Positions 1-7,353 of a stretch of 17,376 nucleotides of DNA are shown here, one piece after another. This DNA comes from Aquificaceae bacterium (GTDB lineage Bacteria; Aquificota; Aquificia; Aquificales; Aquificaceae). Under the pieces are notes generated by a model, which was not told the DNA's origin, ran no database searches, and worked only from the letters and a program-made list of their open reading frames with translations. The DNA is taken from assembly GCA_015487835.1 (NCBI GenBank), contig WFOY01000063.1, positions 1 to 17,376 on the forward strand. Reading direction: 5' to 3'. The translations under genes and the position numbers were made by a program. How positions within the stretch are numbered: the first letter of the stretch is position 1; every line of letters begins with the position of its first letter.

Positions 1-247
1 GACTATATCCCCTCTTGTCCTTCACGAAGGCCTTCTCCGGGGGGACCCTTCCTTCTAAGACATCGAGTATGTCGTAAACGATCCTGTTCTCAAGCCCAAG
101 GATCATGTCCAGGTTCCTGAGGCCTATGTCCGCATCTATGAGAAGGACCTTCTTCCCAAGCTTCGAGAGGGCGACCCCTAAGTTTGCGGTGAGCGTGGTC
201 TTACCCACGCCACCTTTCCCTGAAGTTATGACTATCACTTCGGTCAT
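1..247 (-). CDS. minD: Septum site-determining ATPase MinD (partial, C-terminus beyond window start)
   Basis: MinD is the membrane-cycling ParA/MinD-family ATPase that recruits MinC to block division-ring assembly away from midcell. Only the first 82 residues are in the window. Translated from the ATG at 247, residues 10-18 read GKGGVGKTT, the deviant Walker A with its signature lysine (K11), and residues 38-46 include ADIGLRNLD, the conserved switch-type segment following the second strand. The start is preceded by a purine-rich GAGG-type ribosome site and lies 12 bases after the minC stop, so minC and minD are almost certainly co-transcribed. The usual third member, minE, would lie to the left, outside the window. 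The family call is very secure from the P-loop variant plus the minC neighbour. Confidence 0.95.
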   Translation of the reverse strand, partial: MTEVIVITSGKGGVGKTTLTANLGVALSKLGKKVLLIDADIGLRNLDMILGLENRIVYDILDVLEGRVPPEKAFVKDKRGYS

Positions 248-259
248 TACCTCAACCCC

Positions 260-838
260 TCACACCCTTTCTAAAACTATCATACCATCCTCAACCTTCG
301 CCACCTCAGGGTAGCCCGGAGAGACCCTCTCCGTCTCGTCGGGTATGGCCACCTTCTTACCTATCCTTATCTGCTGGGGTTCCATCCTGAGGGCTACCAC
401 GACCGCGCTCTCGTCACCTAGGGCCCCTGCTATGGCGATCCCCCTCAGGACTCCCATAATAATAATATTACCCACGGCAACTATCTCAGCATCCTTGTTT
501 ACGTCCCCGAGGACCAGAACGTCTCCCCCGTGCTCCACCTTCTGGCCGGATCTTAGGGACCTGTCCACCACGAGCAGTCTCTCCGTCCTCTCCTGGGCCT
601 TCTTTCTCTCTGAACTCATCTTCCTTATGTTGCCCAGGTTGAGCCTCTTGAGGAACTCCTCGAGTTCGGGGAACCACTCGGGAGGCAGGTCCTCCTGGTT
701 CTCTATGATGAAGTAGCTCCCCTCGAAGAGCCTACCCTTTATCCTTTCCCCTATCTTCCTTTTGACCGCTTCCAGATCTCTCTCGTTCTTTATCCTGATC
801 GAGATGACAGGAAGCGTCACACCCCTTATCTCTATCAC
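260..838 (-). CDS. minC: Septum formation inhibitor MinC
   Basis: MinC inhibits FtsZ polymer assembly and is positioned by MinD. The 192-residue product is near the short end of the family. Residues 1 to about 95 form the N-terminal FtsZ-interacting domain. From about residue 93 the C-terminal beta-helix domain is recognisable: VVDRSLRSGQ, then GDVLVLGDVN, GNIIIMGVLRG and a late QIRIG segment, the typical glycine-punctuated turns of MinC_C. The start is GTG at 838 with only a weak GAGAG ribosome site. An extended -10 box lies 12 bases upstream, overlapping the stop of the preceding cation transporter. minD follows after 12 bases. Confidence 0.93.
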   Translation of the reverse strand: MIEIRGVTLPVISIRIKNERDLEAVKRKIGERIKGRLFEGSYFIIENQEDLPPEWFPELEEFLKRLNLGNIRKMSSERKKAQERTERLLVVDRSLRSGQKVEHGGDVLVLGDVNKDAEIVAVGNIIIMGVLRGIAIAGALGDESAVVVALRMEPQQIRIGKKVAIPDETERVSPGYPEVAKVEDGMIVLERV

Positions 839-850
839 GGCTCTCAGGAT

Positions 851-859
851 ATTATATCA
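851..859 (-). promoter_or_regulatory. Extended -10 promoter element before minC
   Basis: On the minus strand the bases read TGATATAAT, a perfect TGn-TATAAT extended -10. The TGA is also the stop codon of the cation transporter gene (857-859). No convincing -35 box was found at 16-18 bases upstream, as is common for extended -10 promoters. It would let minCD be transcribed independently of the rpmB operon. Seen by eye only. Confidence 0.5.
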
Positions 860-1756
860 GTGGACGTGGTGTTTCCGTCCGGCTCCCAGGAGGGGACAGG
901 AGGGAGGGCAGGAGAAGCCTTCCCGCTCTATCTGGATCGTGGTGTGGTCTATCCCAAACCTCCTCGCGACCTCCCTCACATCGCTCAGGATGTCGTTGCA
1001 GGCCTCCACATCGCTCACCACAACGTGGGCGGTCAGGACCACGTCGCCGGGCGTTATCGACCAGACGTGGAGGTCGTGAACGTCCACCACACCCCGAACC
1101 TTCCTGATTTCCTTTTCTATCTCCTCAGCGTCCACCGACGCCGGGACAAGCTCGAGGAGAACGTTCAGGGAACTCTTTATCACCGAGTAGGCTCCCGGCA
1201 GTATCAGGAGGGAGACCGCGACACTGAGGATCGGGTCCGCCAGATAAAAACCCCAGAGGGTTATGGCAAGACCTGCGAGGATCGCGGAGACGGAACCCAA
1301 GGTGTCGGTTACCACGTGTAGGAAAGCAGCCTTCACGTTTATGTTCTCCCCAGACCTCCTGAAGAGCATGTACCCGACGAGGAGATTTATCAGAAGTCCG
1401 ATAACGGCTATCGCAAGCATCTGGGGACCTTTCACAGGTTCCGGGTCCATGAACCTCTGGACAGCCTCGTAGGCTATGTAACCTACCAGCCCGAGCAAAA
1501 AGAGACCGTTCAGAAGAGCCGCCAGGACCTCGAGCCTGTAGAGGCCGTAGGTCATGTTCTTGCCCCTGGTCTTCACAACGAGGGCCTGGGCCACGAGGGC
1601 TATGAGGAGGGAGACGCTGTCGGTCAGCATGTGACCCGCATCCGAGAGTAGAGCGAGGCTGTTGGTGAGGAAGCCCCCTATCAGCTCCACGAAGGCGAAG
1701 GAAAAGACCAGAGCGAAGCTGATCCCAAGGACCCTCAGGCTCTCCCTTCTGTCCAT
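857..1756 (-). CDS. Cation diffusion facilitator (CDF/CzcD-type) zinc or divalent-metal exporter
   Basis: CDF proteins are inner-membrane proton antiporters exporting Zn2+ and related divalent metals. The 299-residue product has six predicted membrane spans within residues 10-205 and a cytoplasmic C-terminal ferredoxin-like domain (about 210-285, containing DVHDLHVWSITPG). The transport site is visible as paired HxxxD motifs: H42/D46 in helix 2 (DAGHMLTD) and H147/D151 in helix 5 (HVVTD). In CDF proteins the 2-His/2-Asp arrangement is typical of zinc transporters; an iron/manganese type would have Asp in place of His. The conserved GLYRLEVLAAL segment is at 71-81. The tail ends KHHVH, a small possible metal-binding extension, following a CPPSCP segment. 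It starts two bases after the mlaE stop, so it is part of the rpmB-aroC-mlaE operon. Confidence 0.9.
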   Translation of the reverse strand: MDRRESLRVLGISFALVFSFAFVELIGGFLTNSLALLSDAGHMLTDSVSLLIALVAQALVVKTRGKNMTYGLYRLEVLAALLNGLFLLGLVGYIAYEAVQRFMDPEPVKGPQMLAIAVIGLLINLLVGYMLFRRSGENINVKAAFLHVVTDTLGSVSAILAGLAITLWGFYLADPILSVAVSLLILPGAYSVIKSSLNVLLELVPASVDAEEIEKEIRKVRGVVDVHDLHVWSITPGDVVLTAHVVVSDVEACNDILSDVREVARRFGIDHTTIQIEREGFSCPPSCPLLGAGRKHHVH

Positions 1757-1758
1757 AC

Positions 1759-2508
1759 TCAGAATATAATAGCGGTGAGGAAGTAGTCGGAGATCAGGAT
1801 CAGCATGGAGGAGGTGACAACCGAGTTGGTCGTCGACCTTCCCACCCCTTCTGTTCCTCCCGTTGTGTAGAAGCCAAAGTAACAGCTCACAGCCCCTATT
1901 ATGAAGCCGAAGGCGAGAGCCTTGTACAGACCGCCCACTATGTCGTACAGATCCACCAGGTCCACCATCTTCTGCCAGTAGAGATACTCGTTCACGTCGA
2001 AGATCTTGGTGGCCACGAACCAGCCCCCGAATATGCCCGCCACGTTCGAGAGGATCGTGAGGAGAGGAACCCCCACCGTGGTCGCGAAGATCCTGGGTGT
2101 GACCAGGTAGCCGACAGGGTTCACGGCCATAACTTCGAGGGCGTCTATCTGCTGGGTTATCCTCATCGTCCCTATGCTGGCCGTCATGGCGGAACCCACC
2201 CTCGCAACAACCATCAAGGAGGTGAGGACCGGCCCGAGCTCCCTACCCATGGAGAGGGCTACCACCGCCCCTATCAGGAACTCAGCGTTGAACCTGTTGA
2301 AGGTCCCGTAGGTCTGGAGGGCTATGACACCCCCTGTGAAGGTTGACGTGACCAGGACCACCAGCGAAGTCTCCGCCCCCACGTAGGTGACCTGGTTTAT
2401 GAAGTGCCTGACCTTCGGAGGTTTCCTGAAGAGAAGGTAAACCGCCTGAAGGGCAAGAAGGGTAGCCTTCCCCACCTCTTCAGCCAGCTTTATTATCAGG
2501 TCTCTCAT
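1759..2508 (-). CDS. mlaE: MlaE-family lipid ABC transporter permease
   Basis: This is the integral membrane permease of the MlaFEDB-type system, which moves phospholipids between inner and outer membrane. The 249-residue length is normal. The N-terminal interfacial helix (about 1-40) is followed by hydrophobic spans and the family signature loop around residues 85-135, with ELGPVL, ARVGSAMTASIGTM, QIDALEVMAVNP and YLVTPR, which contacts the ATPase. The C-terminal TTGGTEGVGRSTTNSVV segment is also typical. Its ATPase (MlaF) and MCE substrate-binding protein (MlaD) are not adjacent. The start ATG overlaps the aroC stop by one base (TGATG), indicating translational coupling. Confidence 0.9.
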   Translation of the reverse strand: MRDLIIKLAEEVGKATLLALQAVYLLFRKPPKVRHFINQVTYVGAETSLVVLVTSTFTGGVIALQTYGTFNRFNAEFLIGAVVALSMGRELGPVLTSLMVVARVGSAMTASIGTMRITQQIDALEVMAVNPVGYLVTPRIFATTVGVPLLTILSNVAGIFGGWFVATKIFDVNEYLYWQKMVDLVDLYDIVGGLYKALAFGFIIGAVSCYFGFYTTGGTEGVGRSTTNSVVTSSMLILISDYFLTAIIF

Positions 2509-3680
2509 CAGAACTTCTTGATATGCCTCATGTAAGTTTCAAACCGCTCCCTCACCTCCTCCATGAAGTCACCCCCGAACTTCTCCAAAAAGGCGTCCGC
2601 TATCACTATAGCGAGCATAGCCTCTCCCACGACGGAAGCTGCTGGGACAGCTGTAACGTCCGACCTCTCCCTCCCGGCCCTTACCTCCTCCTTCGTCTCT
2701 ATGTCCACGCTCCTCAAGGGGTTCCTAAGGGTTGGTATCGGCTTCATGGCTACCCTCACGAGGATAGGCATCCCGTTCGTTATCCCCCCCTCCGTTCCCC
2801 CGAGGTTGTTCGAGTACCTGAAGTAGCCCTTTTCCGGGTCATAGCCTATCTCGTCGTGGACCTCAGATCCGAACCTTCTCGCCGACTCGAAGCCAAGACC
2901 TATCTCCACACCCTTTATAGCCTGTATGCTCATCATAGCCTGGGCTATCCTCCCGTCTATCCTCCTGTCCCACTGGATGTGGCTCCCAAGACCCGGCGGG
3001 ACACCGACCGCGAAGACCTCGAAGACACCTCCTAAGCTCTCACCCTTTTCCTTAGCTTCATCTATCACCTCTTTGAACTCCCCGTCCCTTGAAGGGTCTG
3101 GGAACCTAACCTCCGACTCCTCCGCCATCTCGTGCCTCCTTATTAGGTCCCCCTCCTCTATTGGGGGTGAGCACCTTCCTATGCTCACCACGTAGCTTCC
3201 TACCTTTATCCCGAACTCCTCCAAGAACCTCTTACAGACCGCACCCACCGCTACCCTCGCAGCGGTTTCTCTGGCGGAGGCCCTCTCGAGAACGTTCCTA
3301 AGGTCCCTCTGGTTGAACTTGATGCCCCCAGAAAGGTCCGCGTGACCGGGTCTCGGTCTCGTGAAGGGGACCGCACTCTCCGGTCTTTTCCCCTCCACTG
3401 CCATCTTCTCCCTCCAGTTCTCCCAGTCCCTGTTCTCTATCCATAGGGTTATGGGCGATCCTATGGTTCTCCCGAACCTGACCCCTGAGAGGATCTTCAC
3501 CGTGTCCTTCTCTATCTTCATCCTCCCTCCCCTTCCGTAGCCCTTTTGTCTTCTCCCAAGATCTTTATTTATGAAATCCTCGGATATACTCAGGTTGGCC
3601 GGTATGCCCTCCAGTATAGCGGTAAGTCCCCTGCCATGGGACTCACCTCCAGTTAGGAACCTGAGAACCCTCAGAGACAT
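2508..3680 (-). CDS. aroC: Chorismate synthase
   Basis: AroC converts 5-enolpyruvylshikimate-3-phosphate to chorismate, the last step of the shikimate pathway, using reduced FMN. The 390-residue length fits the longer bacterial form. Family signatures are visible: GGESHGRGL near the N-terminus (residues 11-19), [16 protein letters not shown] in the first third, the [17 protein letters not shown] glycine-rich active-site loop, and the C-terminal [17 protein letters not shown]. The ATG at 3680 is immediately adjacent to the rpmB stop (no spacer), and its stop overlaps the mlaE start by one base. Confidence 0.97.
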   Translation of the reverse strand: MSLRVLRFLTGGESHGRGLTAILEGIPANLSISEDFINKDLGRRQKGYGRGGRMKIEKDTVKILSGVRFGRTIGSPITLWIENRDWENWREKMAVEGKRPESAVPFTRPRPGHADLSGGIKFNQRDLRNVLERASARETAARVAVGAVCKRFLEEFGIKVGSYVVSIGRCSPPIEEGDLIRRHEMAEESEVRFPDPSRDGEFKEVIDEAKEKGESLGGVFEVFAVGVPPGLGSHIQWDRRIDGRIAQAMMSIQAIKGVEIGLGFESARRFGSEVHDEIGYDPEKGYFRYSNNLGGTEGGITNGMPILVRVAMKPIPTLRNPLRSVDIETKEEVRAGRERSDVTAVPAASVVGEAMLAIVIADAFLEKFGGDFMEEVRERFETYMRHIKKF

Positions 3681-3890
3681 TCACCCCTCTTTGGGGACCC
3701 TCGCCGCCTTCACCACCTTTCCAGCTTTGAGACACTTGGTGCAGACGTATATCCTCTTCACCGTCCCGTCCGGGAGCCTCACCCTCATCTTGTGGACGTT
3801 CGGCTTGAAGAGTCTCGGGTTCCTCGCCCCGGAGAAGGTCACCCTCCTACCGTGGACCGGTCTCTTTCCGCATATCTGGCAGGCAGCCAT
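3681..3890 (-). CDS. rpmB: 50S ribosomal protein L28 (zinc-ribbon form)
   Basis: L28 is a small structural protein of the large ribosomal subunit. The 69-residue product begins MAACQICGKRP and has the L28 signature of basic residues with SGARNPRLFKPNVHK. It retains the zinc-ribbon cysteines C4, C7, C50 and C53 (C+ form). The start at 3890 has a strong GGAGGTG ribosome site. An extended -10 box lies about 26 bases upstream, overlapping the stop of the hydrolase gene. It heads the rpmB-aroC-mlaE-CDF run. Confidence 0.95.
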   Translation of the reverse strand: MAACQICGKRPVHGRRVTFSGARNPRLFKPNVHKMRVRLPDGTVKRIYVCTKCLKAGKVVKAARVPKEG

Positions 3891-3915
3891 CTCACCACCT
3901 CCGCGTGAACGGAAG

Positions 3916-3924
3916 ATTATACCA
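3916..3924 (-). promoter_or_regulatory. Extended -10 promoter element before rpmB
   Basis: Minus-strand bases TGGTATAAT match TGn-TATAAT exactly. The TAA stop codon of the upstream hydrolase gene (3917-3919) lies inside the hexamer. No clear -35 box is seen. It is well placed (leader about 18-20 bases) to drive rpmB and the genes behind it. Confidence 0.5.
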
Positions 3925-4612
3925 GATGTTTCCTGAAGAACTCCACCATCATCCTCCAGGCGTCCTTAGATGTCTCCTCGCAGTAAACCTCTGGTCTCTT
4001 ATCGTTCAGGAAGGCGTGGTTCACGTCCGGATACACCTTCCCCTGGACCTCTATGCCGTTCCTCCAACAGCCCTTCATTATCTCTATCACGTCGTCGTTG
4101 TTGACGAATTCGTCCTTCTCCGCCATCACGAAGAATATGGGAACCTTTATGTTCTTAGGGTCTATGGGAGCAAGCTGGGGGAGCCCGTAGAAGGGAACGC
4201 TCGCGTCTATCAGATCGGAGAACTTGCTCGCAAAGTACATGGAGAGGGTCCCACCACAGCAAAAGCCTGTGACCCCGACCTTTTTAGGCTCCACCTTGTC
4301 AAGACCCTTGAGGGACTCAACAGCTGTCCTGAACATGGCGTCCACTTCGGACATCCTGTTCTGGAACATGTCCGTCATGAGCTTACCAGCGTCGTCGGGG
4401 TTGTCGGCGTTCTTCCCCTTGTAGAAGTCGGGGGCAAAGGATACGAAGCCCTCCTCGGCGAGTTTGTCCGTCAGTTCCTTTATGTTAGATAGGGGAGACT
4501 CTACTCCCCACCACTCGTGTATGACTATGACCGCTGGTCCCTTCTCCCTCGGCTCAGCGAGGTAGCCCCTCACCTGAACTCCGTCCCTCTCGAAAGTTCT
4601 CCACTCACCCAT
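3917..4612 (-). CDS. Dienelactone hydrolase family protein (alpha/beta hydrolase)
   Basis: This is a 231-residue cytoplasmic alpha/beta hydrolase of the dienelactone hydrolase family. The cysteine-nucleophile triad is visible: C118 in GFCCGG, D167 in AEKDEFV and H199 in the VNHAFLN segment, with E33 (IHEWWG) in the position that holds the nucleophile in known enzymes. The family cleaves carboxymethylene butenolides, but genomic copies without a chlorocatechol pathway have unknown substrates. No aromatic-degradation gene is nearby, so the substrate is open. An extended -10 box and a strong GGAGGGAAGG ribosome site precede the ATG at 4612, suggesting its own transcript. Confidence 0.88.
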   Translation of the reverse strand: MGEWRTFERDGVQVRGYLAEPREKGPAVIVIHEWWGVESPLSNIKELTDKLAEEGFVSFAPDFYKGKNADNPDDAGKLMTDMFQNRMSEVDAMFRTAVESLKGLDKVEPKKVGVTGFCCGGTLSMYFASKFSDLIDASVPFYGLPQLAPIDPKNIKVPIFFVMAEKDEFVNNDDVIEIMKGCWRNGIEVQGKVYPDVNHAFLNDKRPEVYCEETSKDAWRMMVEFFRKHLV

Positions 4613-4635
4613 AACCTTCCCTCCTTCGGGTGATC

Positions 4636-4644
4636 ATTTTAGCA
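4636..4644 (-). promoter_or_regulatory. Extended -10 promoter element before the hydrolase gene
   Basis: Minus-strand TGCTAAAAT matches TGn plus a 5/6 -10 hexamer (TAAAAT). It lies in the 37-base gap between the unknown 101-residue gene and the hydrolase, about 23 bases before its ATG. The -35 region is poor. Confidence 0.4.
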
Positions 4645-4649
4645 GGAAA

Positions 4650-4955
4650 TCATCCCTCCCTAAGGTGGACGTAGGTGTAGTGGAAGATGCCTTCCACACC
4701 GGTCGAGGTTTTAGTTCCCTTATCTACTATCCTGTCGCCGAAGAGATCTCCTATCTCCTTTAGAAACTCCTGGTGGAGTGAATCGGCGGACCTCTCCGAG
4801 TACACGGTGACGGCCCTTAACCTCTCCCCGATAAGGGATGTGCTACCGATCAGAGACCCCCTGCAGAAGAAGAGGATCCTCCCTTCCTTCACCTCCCTCT
4901 CGAGGTCAGGACAGCGTCTCCTCAGGATCCTCTCCAGGACCTCCTCAGGACTCAC
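4650..4955 (-). CDS. Small protein of unknown function downstream of ygfZ
   Basis: I do not recognise this 101-residue protein. It has no signal peptide or membrane span. It contains two cysteines (C15, C31), an amphipathic N-terminal helix rich in Arg and Glu, a hydrophobic strand-like stretch RILFFC, and a mixed alpha/beta-looking C-terminal half ending HYTYVHLREG. The start is GTG at 4955, overlapping the ygfZ stop by 11 bases. A GGAGG ribosome site sits 6-7 bases before it, inside ygfZ, which supports real, coupled translation. Codon use resembles that of its neighbours. Co-expression with the Fe-S repair protein YgfZ is the only functional hint. Confidence 0.7.
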   Translation of the reverse strand: MSPEEVLERILRRRCPDLEREVKEGRILFFCRGSLIGSTSLIGERLRAVTVYSERSADSLHQEFLKEIGDLFGDRIVDKGTKTSTGVEGIFHYTYVHLREG

Positions 4956-5847
4956 CGCAGACCTCCACCTTCAGGACCGTTCCCCTCTCTGTCGTGAGAT
5001 CACCATCCAAAGCGGACCTCAGGATATATCCGAGGGCCATGTCACCCCTGGACGTTACAGAGGTCACCACACCTACCTTTTTCCCTTCCGCCAGTATCTC
5101 CTCCCCTTCGGATACCTCTCCTTCCGGTACCAGCCTGACGAGGGTCCTTGGAGTTCTCCCCCTGTAGTAGACCCTCGCTATCGCCTCCTGACCTACGTAG
5201 CATCCCTTCGTCATGCTGATCCCATAGCTGAGGACCCCAGCCTCCAAGGGTGAGAAGCCTTCCCTTAGCTCCTTACCGATCTTAGGTACACAGTTCCTTA
5301 TCCTGATGTCCTCGAACTCCTCTTCGGTGGTTTGGAGGTCTTCCGGAAGATCTATACCAGAGAGGTCCCCTATGAGGTCGTAGCCTTCTGTCTTCAGCCT
5401 CACCGAGTTTCGTGCCACTATAAGACCCCCTACCTCCCTGAACTCGGACTCTCCAAGATCGAAGCCAAAGGTCTCCTTAACGAAACTCCCAGAACTCTCA
5501 CCGAAGAGGAATATGTGATCGACGCTTCCAGTCATGTCCTCGAATCGGACCCTTAAAGAGAGCTTCAGCTTCTGGAACTCCCCTATCACGAACTCAGGGG
5601 GAAGTTCCGTGTCCAGCAGGAAGTGGTCTGCAAACCTGTATACGAAGAAGTCCCCTATGGGCTGGCCGTTCTGCCTCAGCCAGAGGTTGTAGTTGAAGGT
5701 TCCAGGTCTAAGACCTTTAACGTCGTTTGTGAGGATCCCCTGGAGGAAGTGGGTGTGTTCCTCTGGAGCGGTCATCCCCTTCATCAGGACCTTGGCCTTC
5801 TCACCGAAGACATTTATCTTGGACCTTCTCAGCCTCACCCATCTCAT
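4945..5847 (-). CDS. ygfZ: Folate-binding Fe-S cluster assembly/repair protein YgfZ (GcvT-like)
   Basis: YgfZ proteins are related to the glycine-cleavage T protein. They support maintenance of certain Fe-S enzymes in a folate-dependent way. The 300-residue product carries the diagnostic KGCYVGQE motif at residues 214-221, including the essential cysteine C216. This separates YgfZ from true GcvT. The N-terminal half has the usual EEHTHFLQGILTNDVKGL segment (about 29-46). There is no ribosome site before the ATG at 5847. A TATATT box lies 8 bases upstream, suggesting a leaderless transcript. It overlaps the following unknown gene by 11 bases. Confidence 0.92.
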   Translation of the reverse strand: MRWVRLRRSKINVFGEKAKVLMKGMTAPEEHTHFLQGILTNDVKGLRPGTFNYNLWLRQNGQPIGDFFVYRFADHFLLDTELPPEFVIGEFQKLKLSLRVRFEDMTGSVDHIFLFGESSGSFVKETFGFDLGESEFREVGGLIVARNSVRLKTEGYDLIGDLSGIDLPEDLQTTEEEFEDIRIRNCVPKIGKELREGFSPLEAGVLSYGISMTKGCYVGQEAIARVYYRGRTPRTLVRLVPEGEVSEGEEILAEGKKVGVVTSVTSRGDMALGYILRSALDGDLTTERGTVLKVEVCGES

Positions 5848-5855
5848 AGAGAGTT

Positions 5856-5861
5856 AATATA
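5856..5861 (-). promoter_or_regulatory. -10-like box 8 bases before ygfZ (possible leaderless start)
   Basis: Minus-strand TATATT (5/6 of the consensus) lies in the 31-base gap after ribD, with 8 bases between it and the ygfZ ATG. That places transcription start at or next to the ATG. No Shine-Dalgarno sequence and no strong -35 were found. Confidence 0.35.
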
Positions 5862-5878
5862 GTCATCGAAGTGCAGCC

Positions 5879-6964
5879 TCACCATCTAAGTCTCCTCCTC
5901 TCCTCCGGAGGGACGAACTCGAAGACCCTCTCCTCTCCGATCCTCATCTCTCTCCTGAGTCTCAGTCTCAGGGCCTCCTTTACCTTGCTCACCCCCATGT
6001 CCCCTATCCCTTTCCCCTCACCGAGGACCTTGGGAGCCTGGAAGACCACCATCCTGTCGAATATCCTTTCCCTTAAAAACTGGGTTACCGTGTAGGCTCC
6101 TCCCTCCACGAGGAGGTGGACAACACCCCTTTCCTTCAGATACCTCAGCAGTTCTCTTAGATCTACCCTCTCCAGCTTCAGGGTCTCGACGCCCATCTCC
6201 CTTAGCTTCTCCGCCTTTTCCGACTCCGCTGTGTGGACAAGGAGTGTGTCACCATCCCTCGTGTCCAGAACCTTGGCGTCCAAGGGTATCTCTAAGTCCG
6301 GGTCTATGACGACCCTGAGGACCCTCTTACTTACGGGAACGTGCCTCACCGTGAGCTGGGGGTCGTCCGTGAGGACCGTCGTTATTCCAACGAGTACCGC
6401 CGTCGCCTCAGCCCTCAGCCTGTGGGCAATCTTCCTGCTCTCGAGGGAGGTTATCCACTTGCTGTCACCCGAGAGGGTGGCTATCCTGCCGTCTACGGTC
6501 TGGGCGACCTTCAGTGTAACGTAGGGTCTATCGGAGGTAACGAACCTGAAGAAGTCCTCGTTCAGGATCCTCGCCTCCTCCTCCAAGACACCCACACTCA
6601 CCTCAACGCCCTCGGACCTCAGCCTCTCCACACCCCTCCCCGAGACCTGAGGGTTTGGGTCCAGGGTGGCGACGACAACCCTTCTGACTCCTGACCTCAG
6701 GATAGCCTCCGTGCAGGGAGGTGTCCTCCCATGGTGAGAGCAGGGCTCTAAGGTGACGTAGAGGGTGGACCCCTTGGCTTCCCTTCCCGCCTGGTCTAAG
6801 GCTACCACCTCCGCGTGGGGCTTCCCTGCCTCCTCGTGGTATCCGAGGCCCACTATCTCCCCGTCCTTTACTACGACCGCACCTACGGTGGGGTTGGGGT
6901 GGGTGAGGCCCTTCCTTCTCTTCGCCAGGGAGAGGGCTAAGGACATGAACCTCTCATCTGTCAT
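5879..6964 (-). CDS. ribD: Bifunctional riboflavin biosynthesis deaminase/reductase RibD
   Basis: RibD catalyses two consecutive steps of riboflavin synthesis: deamination of the GTP-derived pyrimidine, then NADPH reduction of its ribosyl side chain. The 361-residue length is full. The N-terminal deaminase domain (about 1-145) has the zinc site H50 with catalytic E52 (HAEV), and C75 and C84 in EPCSHHGRTPPC. The reductase domain (about 146-361) begins RPYVTLKVAQTVDGRIA and contains SKWITS and AVLVGITTVLTDDPQLTVR. Its ATG overlaps the stop of the DUF302 gene (ATGA). No FMN-riboswitch-like leader is present, and none would be expected inside an operon. Confidence 0.96.
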   Translation of the reverse strand: MTDERFMSLALSLAKRRKGLTHPNPTVGAVVVKDGEIVGLGYHEEAGKPHAEVVALDQAGREAKGSTLYVTLEPCSHHGRTPPCTEAILRSGVRRVVVATLDPNPQVSGRGVERLRSEGVEVSVGVLEEEARILNEDFFRFVTSDRPYVTLKVAQTVDGRIATLSGDSKWITSLESRKIAHRLRAEATAVLVGITTVLTDDPQLTVRHVPVSKRVLRVVIDPDLEIPLDAKVLDTRDGDTLLVHTAESEKAEKLREMGVETLKLERVDLRELLRYLKERGVVHLLVEGGAYTVTQFLRERIFDRMVVFQAPKVLGEGKGIGDMGVSKVKEALRLRLRREMRIGEERVFEFVPPEERRRLRW

Positions 6965-7353
6965 CTAACCGCTTCTTCCATTATCTCCCTTATCTGGTCC
7001 TCCACCTTCTTCGCCAGGTCTTCGAGCCCAGGCTCGTTGTACATCTTTATCATCTCCGTGGGTGCTATGGTGCTGAGAACGGTTTTGCCATCCTTCTCGA
7101 AGATCGCTACCCTGCATGGCATGGCGGTCGATATGAAGGGGTTCTTGGAGAGGACCTCACTCGCAGCCTTGGGCTGGCATATCTCCACGATGACACAGCC
7201 GTAGTCTATGGGGAAGCCTTTAGACTCTAATATGTTCGTAACCTCGTGGACGCTCATGACCCCGAAGCCTCTTGCCTTCGCACTCTCCTCCAGCCTGGAC
7301 CTCACCTCCTCGATGCCCTTCGTAGTCTCCACGTTTATCAGCATGGTTCTCAC
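6961..7353 (-). CDS. DUF302 family protein
   Basis: This 130-residue protein matches the DUF302 pattern: an N-terminal segment with ETTKGIEEVRSRLEES, a central YGCVIVEICQPKAASEVLS, then TAMPCRVAIFEKDGKTVLSTI and a C-terminal helix. The VEICQPK and MPCR cysteines (about C59 and C80) are family hallmarks. DUF302 folds are small alpha/beta domains with no firmly assigned activity, often found next to sulfur, redox or metal genes. No export signal is visible. Both ends overlap neighbours by four bases, so it is translated as part of the rsmD-to-ribD chain. Confidence 0.85.
   Translation of the reverse strand: MRTMLINVETTKGIEEVRSRLEESAKARGFGVMSVHEVTNILESKGFPIDYGCVIVEICQPKAASEVLSKNPFISTAMPCRVAIFEKDGKTVLSTIAPTEMIKMYNEPGLEDLAKKVEDQIREIMEEAVR

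Noticed and set aside
3905..4492. A 195-codon plus-strand open frame opposite the hydrolase
   Set aside because: It lies within the hydrolase gene, has no family resemblance, and the minus-strand frame has a complete catalytic triad.
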